A program made the translations under genes and the position numbers. 7,791 nt of DNA from Acidimicrobium sp. UBA3029. GTDB taxonomy: Bacteria; Actinomycetota; Acidimicrobiia; Acidimicrobiales; Ilumatobacteraceae. Positions 1 to 5,802 of the stretch are shown one piece after another (position 1 is the stretch's first letter; every line of letters begins with the position of its first letter). The stretch spans positions 65,530-73,320 of the forward strand of contig DFDK01000005.1 in assembly GCA_002367695.1 (NCBI GenBank), written 5' to 3'. The notes beneath the pieces were generated by a model. The model was not told where the DNA came from, ran no database searches, and was given only the letters and a program-made list of their open reading frames with translations.

Positions 1-239
1 TCTTCTTCAGATTCTCCACCCCAGAAACCATACTCATGGTTCTCACGTGCAAATGTTCGACAAACTTCAAGCACAGAGCATTCCATGCACACAGATCGAG
101 CCATCTCTTCACGTCGTTCACGTGTTTGCGGGCGCTCGGCGATGGCGGGGAAGAAGACATTTGTGAGTCCTAAACAAGCGGCGTTCTCCATCCACTCATC
201 GTCACCTTGAATCCGTTGTCCAAATTCGACTGCTGCCAT
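1..239 (-). CDS. WhiB-family transcriptional regulator (partial, C-terminus off the window)
   Basis: WhiB proteins are small actinobacterial transcription factors that carry a [4Fe-4S] cluster and act with the primary sigma factor. The 79 complete codons visible contain the full set of cluster ligands: C22, then C51-x2-C54-x5-C60. The diagnostic turn follows, GFWGGESEE at residues 71-79 (GVWGG in most members). An FFP motif at 29-31 also fits the family. The basic DNA-contacting tail is missing because the gene runs off base 1. The ATG at 237-239 is the only reasonable start, since an in-frame stop (270-272) lies upstream with no other ATG between, and a G-rich run (GGTGGGGG, 244-251) sits at Shine-Dalgarno distance. 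The subfamily (WhiB1 to WhiB7) cannot be told from this part. It lies 63 bases downstream of the threonine aldolase gene on the same strand. Confidence 0.93.
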   Translation of the reverse strand, partial: MAAVEFGQRIQGDDEWMENAACLGLTNVFFPAIAERPQTRERREEMARSVCMECSVLEVCRTFARENHEYGFWGGESEE

Positions 240-302
240 ACAACCCCCACCGCGAACTGTAGTGGAGAACTAACTAACCGATCAATTAAAGCGGTGTGAC
301 AT
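240..302 (-). promoter_or_regulatory. whiB upstream region with G-rich ribosome binding site
   Basis: This 63-base gap precedes the whiB gene. Read on the minus strand it holds a TACAGT hexamer (256-261), which would place a start point near 249. GGTGGGGG (244-251) follows directly before the ATG and could act as a ribosome binding site. Unlike most starts in this window, no TANNNT lies 6-7 bases before the ATG, so a short leader is more likely than leaderless initiation. No terminator hairpin for the upstream aldolase gene is visible, so readthrough into whiB is possible. Confidence 0.3.
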
Positions 303-1373
303 TTAGCCCAGTAGCGACTTGAGACCCGCAACGAAAAGAGCGATGTCGCTGTGGTCAACGTCCCAGGCCGTCATCCAGCGCACTTGGTGAGTTGCTTCAT
401 CCCAATCCCAAAAGAATGACCAATCCTGTAGTGCTTTACTCACCGAAGGTTCAAGGACGGGGTAGATGCTGTTGACAGCTGGAGTGGCAGTCAATTGCAG
501 CATTTCAATGTTCTGCACCTCCGCATAGAGAGATTTTGCAGCAGAGTTACTAGCGACACCGAGTTCGATGAATAGGTCGTTTTTTAAGAAAGCCAAATAT
601 TGACACGAGATAAATCTCATTTTTGAATACAACTGTGTTGACTGCTTGCGAATATACAGAGACCTTTTAGCAAGGTCAGTATTAAAGAAAATTACGGCTT
701 CGCCGAACATCACGCCAGTCTTTGTGCCACCGAACGTCAACACATCAACACCCGCGTCAATAGTGAAGGAACGCAAGGCCTCTCGTGTAGCGCCAAGTGC
801 TGCCGTCGCATTACAAATACGTGCGCCGTCCATGTGCACAAGCATGTTCATTTCATGCGCCGCAGTGCACAAATCTTTGACTTCTTTTGCCGTATACAGC
901 GTGCCGAGTTCGGTTGCTTGTGTGATGGAAACAACACGAGGTTGCACATGGTGTTCGCTACCAAAAAGATGTTCGAGCGAATGCAAGTCACTGGGACGCA
1001 ACTTGGCATCAACTGAGGGGATATCAATAAGTTTTGCTCCGAGGAAACGTTCAGGCGCTCCGGCTTCGTCAACTGCAATGTGCGACCACGAAGTGCACAC
1101 GACAGCCTCTGCAGGTTGCAACATGTTTGCTAGGGCCATCACATTGGCGCCAGTTCCTCCGAAAGCAAACCGAGTGACAACGTCTTTGCCGAATAGATCC
1201 GAAAATGCGGCCTCCGCATCCTGCGTGTATCGATCATTGCCGTAGGCGAGAGCGTGACCGGAATTTGCCTGATTTAGGGCCTCCATCACCAGGGGATGAG
1301 TACCAGAAGCATTGTCACTTGACAGCAATCTGGTGGGTGCAACGAGATGTGACGGAACTACGCGAGCGGTCAT
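303..1373 (-). CDS. Low-specificity L-threonine aldolase / beta-eliminating lyase family, PLP-dependent
   Basis: This is a fold-type I PLP enzyme of the threonine aldolase family, predicted to cleave L-threonine or allo-threonine to glycine and acetaldehyde in the cytoplasm. In the 356-residue product, S18-S19-D20-N21-A22-S23-G24 is the typical N-terminal signature. GGTGAN (72-77) is the phosphate-binding loop, H98 in SWSH stacks on the cofactor, D182 and R185 in MDGAR bind the pyridine ring and substrate, and K218 in FGGTKTG is the Schiff-base lysine. Length suits the family. The frame stays open up to an ATG at 1431-1433, but I prefer the ATG at 1371-1373. It lies just before the conserved part and is preceded by CATACT plus six bases, the leaderless geometry seen elsewhere here. 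The longer start would place the divergent control region inside the gene. Related beta-eliminating lyases cannot be excluded by sequence alone. Confidence 0.88.
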   Translation of the reverse strand: MTARVVPSHLVAPTRLLSSDNASGTHPLVMEALNQANSGHALAYGNDRYTQDAEAAFSDLFGKDVVTRFAFGGTGANVMALANMLQPAEAVVCTSWSHIAVDEAGAPERFLGAKLIDIPSVDAKLRPSDLHSLEHLFGSEHHVQPRVVSITQATELGTLYTAKEVKDLCTAAHEMNMLVHMDGARICNATAALGATREALRSFTIDAGVDVLTFGGTKTGVMFGEAVIFFNTDLAKRSLYIRKQSTQLYSKMRFISCQYLAFLKNDLFIELGVASNSAAKSLYAEVQNIEMLQLTATPAVNSIYPVLEPSVSKALQDWSFFWDWDEATHQVRWMTAWDVDHSDIALFVAGLKSLLG

Positions 1374-1385
1374 CCATTCAGTATG
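1374..1385 (-). promoter_or_regulatory. Candidate leaderless -10 (CATACT) for the threonine aldolase gene
   Basis: On the minus strand CATACT (1380-1385) is followed by six bases (GAATGG) and then the ATG at 1373. The hexamer departs from TANNNT only at its first base. No Shine-Dalgarno-like sequence is present. A transcript starting at the A of the ATG would be leaderless, as inferred for several other genes here. Confidence 0.4.
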
Positions 1386-1419
1386 CGCAGTAATACTCGC
1401 AATTTGCCCGAACATGACA

Positions 1420-1431
1420 TACCTTTTCGTC
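1420..1431 (+). promoter_or_regulatory. Candidate leaderless -10 (TACCTT) for the zinc-finger gene
   Basis: TACCTT (1420-1425) matches TANNNT and is followed by exactly six bases before the ATG at 1432. No ribosome binding site is present. The hexamer touches the 16-bp palindrome at 1425-1440, so a protein bound there would cover the -10 and start point. Confidence 0.5.
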
Positions 1432-1440
1432 ATGACGAAA
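1425..1440. promoter_or_regulatory. Perfect 16-bp palindrome, candidate operator
   Basis: TTTCGTCA followed by TGACGAAA is an exact 16-base inverted repeat without spacer, centred between 1432 and 1433. It overlaps the last base of the proposed -10 and the proposed start of the plus-strand gene, and lies about 52 bases upstream of the divergent aldolase start. Such a position is typical of a repressor operator. The binding protein is unknown, and self-regulation by one of the flanking genes is only a guess. Confidence 0.45.
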
Positions 1441-1824
1441 CAAACCGATCAGATGTCAAAGAGCGTCAGCAACACCCAGACTCCAGTCACGACCCAAGAC
1501 CATCTCAAATGCCGATGGTGCAGGAGCCCATTACCGGTAAGTTCGGGTTCCGGCAGACCGCGGGAGTTTTGCTCGCAAGCCTGCAGACAATGGGATTGGG
1601 TCGCGCGCCAACGAGCATCAGAGCTTGCACTTAGTGAAGATGAGTTGATAATCACCCGTACAGAACGCGACAATCTTCGAGACCAAATCTTTGTCTTGCG
1701 ATGTGCGGTACAGGATGTTGAACAAGATTTGGATCCGTCGATTGACCCAACGACCCGCGACTACAAGGCTGCGTTATCGTGGCTGTTGGACGCAGCCAGA
1801 CCGTTAGTCCAGGATCAAAGTTAA
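1432..1824 (+). CDS. Conserved actinobacterial zinc-finger/coiled-coil protein of unknown function
   Basis: The function is not known. The 130-residue product has a polar, Thr/Ser/Gln-rich N-terminus (1-25). A four-cysteine metal site follows: C27-x2-C30 and C47-x3-C51, with the motif GRPREFCSQACRQ at 41-53. After that come a charged helical stretch (about 57-100) with likely coiled-coil character and a short C-terminal helix. From memory, small actinobacterial proteins share the layout of a CxxC pair, GRPRxYCSxxCRQ and a helix rich in Arg, Glu and Leu. The frame opens at 1312, but the ATG at 1432 is chosen because TACCTT plus six bases precedes it and the earlier part would overlap the aldolase gene. 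The ATG at 1453 is a weaker alternative. A DNA- or RNA-binding role is plausible but unproven. It is divergent from the aldolase gene and ends 68 bases before the lyase-like gene. Confidence 0.75.
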   Translation: MTKQTDQMSKSVSNTQTPVTTQDHLKCRWCRSPLPVSSGSGRPREFCSQACRQWDWVARQRASELALSEDELIITRTERDNLRDQIFVLRCAVQDVEQDLDPSIDPTTRDYKAALSWLLDAARPLVQDQS

Positions 1825-1892
1825 ACGCATATGCCTAGTTTCCAGAGTTATATTACGCCCATAATCATAGTTATGTAAAGTAAGGATAAGCA
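1825..1892 (+). promoter_or_regulatory. Upstream region of the lyase-like gene with a Shine-Dalgarno site
   Basis: This AT-rich gap holds two possible -10 hexamers, TATATT (1849-1854) and CATAAT (1860-1865). AAGGAT (1882-1887) lies five bases before the ATG at 1893 and is the clearest Shine-Dalgarno sequence in the window. CATAA-6-TTATG (1860-1875) forms a small dyad. No terminator for the preceding gene is visible, so co-transcription with it remains possible. Confidence 0.4.
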
Positions 1893-3164
1893 ATGAAACC
1901 AAGCAAATCTGAACCACATCTCATCCCCACGACTGGTATGAGTGCTCAAAACATTGCGACTTCGTTCGATCAGATGTCTGCAAACGATGTGCAGTGGCGA
2001 GATGGTAAAGCATTCTCGCTTGCATATAACGCAGGCCCAGAAGTTTTAGCAGTTGCTGAGGACGCTTACAGGCGCTTCAGTGGCGCCAATGCCCTCAACA
2101 CGGCTGCTTTCCCCAGCCTGCGTCAAATGCAGAGCGAAGTGATCGAGATGGCTGGTGTTTGGCTCGGATCATCTACTGAGGCTGCTGGGTACTTCACTAG
2201 CGGAGGCACCGAAAGCATCCTGATGACTGTCAAGGCGGCCAGGGATCAGTTCCGATCCGAGTCCTCGATCTCCCACCCGAATATCGTGCTCCCTACATCT
2301 GCCCATGCTGCTTTCGATAAAGCTGCTGCGTACTTTGGTGTCGAGTTGAGGCGTGTTGCTGTGCTGCCCAATTGGCGTGCCGATGTCGAAGCGATGGCCC
2401 ATTTCATCGACAAGAACACAATCATGATCGTTGGATCAGCGCCTCAGTATCCGCAAGGCGTGATTGACGATATTCCGGCTTTGGCTTCTTTGGCTCTGCA
2501 ACGAAGTATCAATTGCCATGTTGATGCATGCATGGGCGGAGTCTCGCTCGCCTACCTCAGCAGACTCGGACATCAGATACCACCGTGGAATTTACAAGTA
2601 GATGGAGTCACATCCATCTCTGTTGATTTACATAAATTTGGTTACACATCTAAAGGTGCGTCGGTAATCATGTACGCAAGCAAGCGTCTACGTTCTTATC
2701 AGGGATTTATTACCGATCAATGGCTTGGTGGTGTGTACGCATCGAGCGGAATGCTCGGCACAAAATCAGGAGGTTCGATTGCTGCCGCATGGGCGGTCAT
2801 GCATTTTCTGGGAGATGATGGTTACCTACGCCTCACCCGTAGTGCTCGCATAGCAACCGACAAGCTTGCCCAACACATCTCAAGTCACCCTCAGCTTTTG
2901 TTACTCGCTCAACCAGATGCGTTATTACTTTCGTTTGTTGCACGAGATCCAGAGCGTCTCAATGTTTTTGCCGTAGCTGACGAAATGTGGAAACGTGGTT
3001 GGTACATCGACCGCCAAGAGCCACCCCAATCTTTGCATTGCACTGTCAACGCAGTTCATGAGTTGGTGATAGACGCAATGCTTGAGGATTTAGATGCGAG
3101 TGTTTTAGGCGTACTCGATTCAGCTCTTTCTGGAGACGCTGGCGCATATGGGACGTTGTCATGA
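1893..3164 (+). CDS. PLP-dependent lyase/decarboxylase related to sphingosine-1-phosphate lyase (group II decarboxylase fold)
   Basis: The 423-residue product is a fold-type I PLP enzyme. Motifs in order are T102-S-G-G-T-E-S108 (phosphate loop), H138 in SAHAAFDKAA (ring-stacking histidine), D211 in HVDACMGG (pyridine nitrogen), and S-V-D-L-H247-K248-F-G-Y-T-S-K-G-A-S around the Schiff-base lysine. The lysine block closely resembles the THKYGYAPKGSS block of eukaryotic sphingosine-1-phosphate lyase, and the GGTES loop agrees. The eukaryotic N-terminal membrane anchor is absent and no signal or transmembrane segment is seen, so the enzyme should be cytoplasmic. The natural substrate in bacteria is uncertain: it could be a long-chain base phosphate or an amino acid. 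Automatic pipelines often label such proteins as aspartate aminotransferase family. The start is supported by AAGGAT upstream. Its stop overlaps the next gene's start as ATGA, indicating translational coupling. Confidence 0.85.
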   Translation: MKPSKSEPHLIPTTGMSAQNIATSFDQMSANDVQWRDGKAFSLAYNAGPEVLAVAEDAYRRFSGANALNTAAFPSLRQMQSEVIEMAGVWLGSSTEAAGYFTSGGTESILMTVKAARDQFRSESSISHPNIVLPTSAHAAFDKAAAYFGVELRRVAVLPNWRADVEAMAHFIDKNTIMIVGSAPQYPQGVIDDIPALASLALQRSINCHVDACMGGVSLAYLSRLGHQIPPWNLQVDGVTSISVDLHKFGYTSKGASVIMYASKRLRSYQGFITDQWLGGVYASSGMLGTKSGGSIAAAWAVMHFLGDDGYLRLTRSARIATDKLAQHISSHPQLLLLAQPDALLLSFVARDPERLNVFAVADEMWKRGWYIDRQEPPQSLHCTVNAVHELVIDAMLEDLDASVLGVLDSALSGDAGAYGTLS

Positions 3165-3481
3165 CGCAAAGCAGCGAATCAAAACCGTTTAATGTTCCAA
3201 CGATTGAGCAAATCTTTGCTCTACTCAGTGCTCTTAACCCTGCCGAAAATGGTCCAAAGGTAGTCGATCAGGCAAAACGATCTATCGAATCTGTTGTTAC
3301 CAGTCTGCAACTGATTTTGCAGTCAATGGAGAACTTCAACAGAGTCGCCAATCGGGTTGACAAATTACTCGACGAGATTGAAGATCCGATTCAGAAACTT
3401 GCCGATGCAAGCACTCTCCTAGCCGAACTGGCACACAATTTGGGACCGTTGATGGCTTTCTTGCCGAAGAAAGAAGATTGA
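3161..3481 (+). CDS. Small helical protein of unknown function, coupled to the lyase-like gene
   Basis: I do not recognise this 106-residue protein. It has no cysteine, signal peptide or transmembrane segment. Residues of about 15-105 look like a run of amphipathic helices with regular hydrophobic spacing: an IEQIFALLSAL helix, then a long stretch around ENFNRVANRVDKLLDEIEDP, then a Leu/Ala-rich helix ending in a hydrophobic LGPLMAFLP followed by a charged KKED tail. This pattern resembles small actinobacterial proteins of unknown role with heptad-like helices, and loosely resembles phasins, but that is impression only. The ATG overlaps the lyase stop (ATGA), so it is probably translated by the same ribosomes and may assist that enzyme or bind membrane or lipid near it. 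It ends three bases before the convergent MerR gene. Confidence 0.7.
   Translation: MTQSSESKPFNVPTIEQIFALLSALNPAENGPKVVDQAKRSIESVVTSLQLILQSMENFNRVANRVDKLLDEIEDPIQKLADASTLLAELAHNLGPLMAFLPKKED
3456..3473. other. Short hairpin at the convergent gene junction
   Basis: CTTTCTT (3456-3462) and AAGAAAG (3467-3473) form a perfect 7-bp stem with a 4-base loop. It lies inside the last codons of the small helical gene, 12 bases before the end of the convergent MerR gene. There is no T-tract on either strand, and the stem is mostly A-T. It may be only a consequence of the Phe-Leu-Pro-Lys-Lys codons; a role in ending either transcript is possible but weakly supported. Confidence 0.2.
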
Positions 3482-3484
3482 GTA

Positions 3485-3955
3485 CTACTGAGCCAATAAC
3501 ACAGATCGCGCAACTGTAAGAGAATCTGTTCTTATCTCATTTGGACGAGCAAGCGCAATGATCTGCGAGTCAACCTGATCCTTCACTCCAGCAAGCGGCA
3601 ACACATTAAGTACTCCCTGACCGTTACGGAGCACATCAACAAGTTGATCACCCTGGCAGAGCACTACAGACTGGCCACTGATGACGATATGCGCAGCGGT
3701 GATTTCTGATTCGACATGATTGCGCAAATACTTAAAAACGTCGCGCACCGATTCAAGCTTTATACCGGCATCAAGCAGCGTCTTAATGACACGTAGCTCG
3801 AGTAGGTCGCGGTAGCTATACACGCGCCTTGAGCCGCTACCTGCCGCATCACAACTTGATGGACGAATTAAATCTGTGCGAGCCCAATAGTCAATTTGGC
3901 GATACGTAATGCCAACGATCTCCGCTGCTTTTTTGCCACTAAACCCTTGACCCAT
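3485..3955 (-). CDS. MerR-family transcriptional regulator (Rv1830-like)
   Basis: This 156-residue protein starts with a winged-helix MerR DNA-binding domain. It has GKKAAEIVGITYRQIDYWAR as helix-turn-helix, then a wing containing AAGSGSRRVYSYRDLLELRV, then the dimerisation-helix start DAGIKLESVRDVFKYL at about residues 62-77. The TYRQxDYWAR and AAGSGSRRxYS pattern matches the mycobacterial Rv1830 group. The C-terminal part (about 80-156) lacks the cysteines of metal-sensing MerR proteins and includes a QSVVLCQGDQLVDVLRNGQG segment, so the signal is unknown. Mycobacterial Rv1830 is longer from memory, so this version is short at its C-terminus. The start is preceded by TAACCT plus six bases (leaderless geometry). 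It is the last gene of the garA-type block but appears to have its own promoter. Confidence 0.9.
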   Translation of the reverse strand: MGQGFSGKKAAEIVGITYRQIDYWARTDLIRPSSCDAAGSGSRRVYSYRDLLELRVIKTLLDAGIKLESVRDVFKYLRNHVESEITAAHIVISGQSVVLCQGDQLVDVLRNGQGVLNVLPLAGVKDQVDSQIIALARPNEIRTDSLTVARSVLLAQ

Positions 3956-3967
3956 AGTTCAAGGTTA
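3956..3967 (-). promoter_or_regulatory. Candidate leaderless -10 (TAACCT) for the Rv1830-like gene
   Basis: On the minus strand TAACCT (3962-3967) matches TANNNT and is followed by six bases (TGAACT) and the ATG at 3955. No ribosome binding site is visible. It lies in the 32-base gap after the DUF151 gene, suggesting this regulator can be transcribed separately from the genes upstream. Confidence 0.5.
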
Positions 3968-3987
3968 GGTGCGTAAAACCAATTTGA

Positions 3988-4479
3988 CTATCCCTGGAAA
4001 TCTTCGGGCCTGATGTTGTCTATGAAGTCCCGAAACTCGTCCAGAATCTCCTCTTCAGTATCCACATGGGTCATGGTTGTTGCCTTGCCCACCTCATCCA
4101 TCAGCGCTTCTGTTGCATACATAGGTACGCCTGCTCGTAAAGCTACGGCGACGGCATCGGACGGACGACACGAAACTATCCGCTCACCGCCACTCCCCTT
4201 CAAGTGCAACTCGGCAAAATAGGTGCTGTCGACTACTTCGGTAATTACGATGCTCCTGAGCTCAGCCTCGACTACCCCAAAAAGTGAAACAAATAAATCG
4301 TGCGTTAATGGTCGCTCGGGTGTGATTCCTTCAAGCGCAAAATGAATCGATGAAGCTTCGGGGCCACCGATATAAATCGCCAACATACGTCGATTGCCAC
4401 CAGATTCACGCAACATTAAAACCGGTGTATTGCTTGGCATCTCCAAACGAACACCTTCGAGATCTAGTTCGATGAGCAC
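3988..4479 (-). CDS. DUF151 bifunctional nuclease (BFN)-family protein (Rv1829-like)
   Basis: The 163-residue product covers a complete DUF151 domain. Landmarks are the N-terminal strand ELDLEGVRLEMPSNTPVLML, then YIGGPEASSIHFAL at about 36-49, RPLTHDLF at about 56-63, and SCRPSDAVAVALRAGVPMY in the second half. An acidic C-terminus follows (DEVGKATTMTHVDTEEEILDE). Plant BFN proteins of this family have RNase and DNase activity; the role of bacterial members, including Rv1829, is not settled. The start codon is GTG (4477-4479), which fits the usual N-terminus of the family. It overlaps the TAG stop of the upstream MerR gene by one base (TAGTG), so translation is very probably coupled. Same order and neighbours as in the mycobacterial garA locus. 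Confidence 0.93.
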   Translation of the reverse strand: MLIELDLEGVRLEMPSNTPVLMLRESGGNRRMLAIYIGGPEASSIHFALEGITPERPLTHDLFVSLFGVVEAELRSIVITEVVDSTYFAELHLKGSGGERIVSCRPSDAVAVALRAGVPMYATEALMDEVGKATTMTHVDTEEEILDEFRDFIDNIRPEDFQG

Positions 4480-5258
4480 TACCGCGACCGCCCTTCGTTG
4501 TAACCCCGCGCAGCGACCGTCACAAATGCTGTGCGTAATTGATCTGCAAGATCAGTCAATTCATCCAAAAGCTCCATCGCCTCTTGTCGGGCGGCTGGAT
4601 TGCGTTGTCGCAGAAATGGCATGATGCGTTGCTCAAACAAGCCGAACTCACGTTCAGCAGAATGCTTAAACGTTTTAAGGTGACGGACATCGATGCCTTG
4701 CGCAATAAATTGCGCAGCTATCGCAACAATCTCCTTATCGAGAGGGCTATACATTTCGATATCTCCGACGATTCGGGGTTTGACGAGACCATTTACTACA
4801 AGTGACTTCAACACGACATCGTCTGCATCGAGCTCTTGTAGCAATTCGGTACGACTAATAGAAGAAGTATCATCGGCCTTCTTCGCAGAACGCGATGGAC
4901 TGCTCGGTGCCTTGATGAGATTTTGCCGTGCAGCAGGATGGCCACCACTTGTGGCCTGACTCCTCTCAATGTGTGGAGAAGTATCGTCGTAAGGCCTTAT
5001 CATGCCGTCGCTGGTATCGCCCTCAAGTTTTGTGCGAATCACTTTGAGCGGCAAATAGTTTTCGCGTTGCTCACGCAAAATAAAACGTAGCCTCTCAACT
5101 TCGGACCTGCTGAATTTGCGATATCCCGACGCAGTGCGCTCTGGTTCGATCAAACCTTGACTTTCTAGAAACCGAATTTTAGAAATAGTGATGTCAGGAA
5201 ACTCTTCGAGCAATAGTCCAAGCACCTCACCAATTGAGAGATAGTTTTTGTCAGTCAT
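4479..5258 (-). CDS. MerR-family transcriptional regulator (Rv1828-like)
   Basis: The 259-residue product has an N-terminal MerR winged helix: LSIGEVLGLLLEEFPDITIS at about 7-26, then KIRFLESQGLIEPERTASGY at 27-46, then KFSRSEVERLRFILREQREN and YLPLKVIRTKL. This is the pattern of mycobacterial Rv1828 and related actinobacterial regulators. A polar, Ser/Pro/Ala-rich linker (about 80-130) leads to a C-terminal helical domain (about 132-255) with LLQELDADD, a hydrophobic helical core and LRQRNPAARQEAMELLDELTD segments, unlike metal-sensing members. The ATG at 5256-5258 is used; a GTG directly before it (5259-5261) is equally possible, and neither has a ribosome binding site. The gene ends one base into the DUF151 start. 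It lies 46 or more bases after the GarA-like gene. Confidence 0.92.
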   Translation of the reverse strand: MTDKNYLSIGEVLGLLLEEFPDITISKIRFLESQGLIEPERTASGYRKFSRSEVERLRFILREQRENYLPLKVIRTKLEGDTSDGMIRPYDDTSPHIERSQATSGGHPAARQNLIKAPSSPSRSAKKADDTSSISRTELLQELDADDVVLKSLVVNGLVKPRIVGDIEMYSPLDKEIVAIAAQFIAQGIDVRHLKTFKHSAEREFGLFEQRIMPFLRQRNPAARQEAMELLDELTDLADQLRTAFVTVAARGYNEGRSR

Positions 5259-5261
5259 CAC

Positions 5262-5307
5262 AGTTCGTATATTCTGCCACTAATTTAACTAAAACTAAAA
5301 AGCGGCT
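5262..5307 (-). promoter_or_regulatory. AT-rich gap before the Rv1828-like gene
   Basis: This gap is strikingly AT-rich on the minus strand. Possible -10 hexamers near the start are GAATAT (seven bases before the GTG at 5261) and TATACG (seven bases before the ATG at 5258); neither is a full TANNNT match. A short AAAG/CTTT inverted repeat just after the GarA-like stop is followed by a T-run, but its stem is only four pairs, so it is not called a terminator. Confidence 0.3.
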
Positions 5308-5802
5308 TTAGACGTTCGCACCATCAAAAAACACCATGCGATACTTACCGACTTGTAATTCGTCGCCATTTTGCAGCAAGATCTCTTCAACACGTTCCTG
5401 ATTGACATACGTGCCATTGAGCGAACCCATATCGGTCACGACATAGCCATTATTTCCAAGTCGCAATTCTGCATGACGACGCGACACGGTTACATCGTCA
5501 AGACATACGGTGCATTCTGGATTTCGACCAATTTCAACACGATCAAGTGCTAAAGAAAACCGTTCGCCCGAACGTTCGCCCGAACGCATAACCAACAACC
5601 CGTGCGCATTCTCATTTCCAAGAATCTCACTCACCAGCACTTGCACGTTGTCTTGATCTCCAGGCGCATCCTGCAGTGGATCAACTGCAGCCAGCACTAT
5701 TGTGCGCTCACTTAGATGATCGAGGACTGTGCCACATGCGGAGCAGAATGTGGCCTCGGGAGGATTTCGATGCCCACATGAGTTGCAAAATGTATAGGCC
5801 AT
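5308..5802 (-). CDS. garA: GarA/OdhI-like FHA-domain protein with N-terminal zinc ribbon
   Basis: GarA/OdhI proteins are FHA switches. Unphosphorylated, they bind and control 2-oxoglutarate-using enzymes; phosphorylation near the N-terminus makes the FHA domain bind its own tail. This 164-residue product starts with a zinc ribbon (C6-x2-C9, C20-x2-C23), then a linker with ERTIVL (32-37) where GarA has its ETTSVF phospho-motif. The FHA domain (about 68-160) contains IGRNPE (R93), DDVTVSRRHAE (S107, R108, H110), MGSLNGTYVN (N129) and a LQVGKYRMVFF end that closely follows GarA. The pThr-binding residues are all present. An upstream in-frame ATG (5836-5838) would overlap the phosphatidyltransferase gene; the ATG at 5800-5802 is favoured by the zinc ribbon position and by TACGGT plus six bases. 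Neighbours match the mycobacterial locus, but gcvH and Rv1823-Rv1825 are absent. Confidence 0.88.
   Translation of the reverse strand: MAYTFCNSCGHRNPPEATFCSACGTVLDHLSERTIVLAAVDPLQDAPGDQDNVQVLVSEILGNENAHGLLVMRSGERSGERFSLALDRVEIGRNPECTVCLDDVTVSRRHAELRLGNNGYVVTDMGSLNGTYVNQERVEEILLQNGDELQVGKYRMVFFDGANV
5561..5586. repeat. 12-base tandem duplication with internal dyad symmetry, inside the FHA gene
   Basis: The unit CGTTCGCCCGAA occurs twice in direct succession (5561-5584) and is followed by CG. Each unit also contains CGTTCG-CC-CGAACG inverted symmetry, so the stretch is both a direct and an inverted repeat. It encodes the R-S-G-E-R-S-G-E-R loop before the first conserved FHA strand. Confidence 0.8.

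Noticed and set aside
646..1245. A 199-codon open frame on the plus strand
   Set aside because: It is antisense to the threonine aldolase gene, which has complete catalytic motifs. Its translation shows no recognisable domain and is rich in Ser, Cys and Pro as expected for a shadow frame.
1374..1433. Longer start of the threonine aldolase at 1433, adding 20 residues
   Set aside because: The extension lies before the conserved N-terminus, removes the divergent control region, and its Met-Thr-Lys start is a by-product of the palindrome at 1425-1440.
5290..5307. Possible terminator after the GarA-like gene (AAAGCCGCTTTTT)
   Set aside because: The stem is four A/T-rich pairs with a three-base loop, too weak for an intrinsic terminator despite the T-run.
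5561..5584. Four-residue insertion in the FHA domain caused by tandem duplication
   Set aside because: Compared from memory with GarA, the loop has the same length, so there is no net insertion; only the DNA-level repeat is reported.
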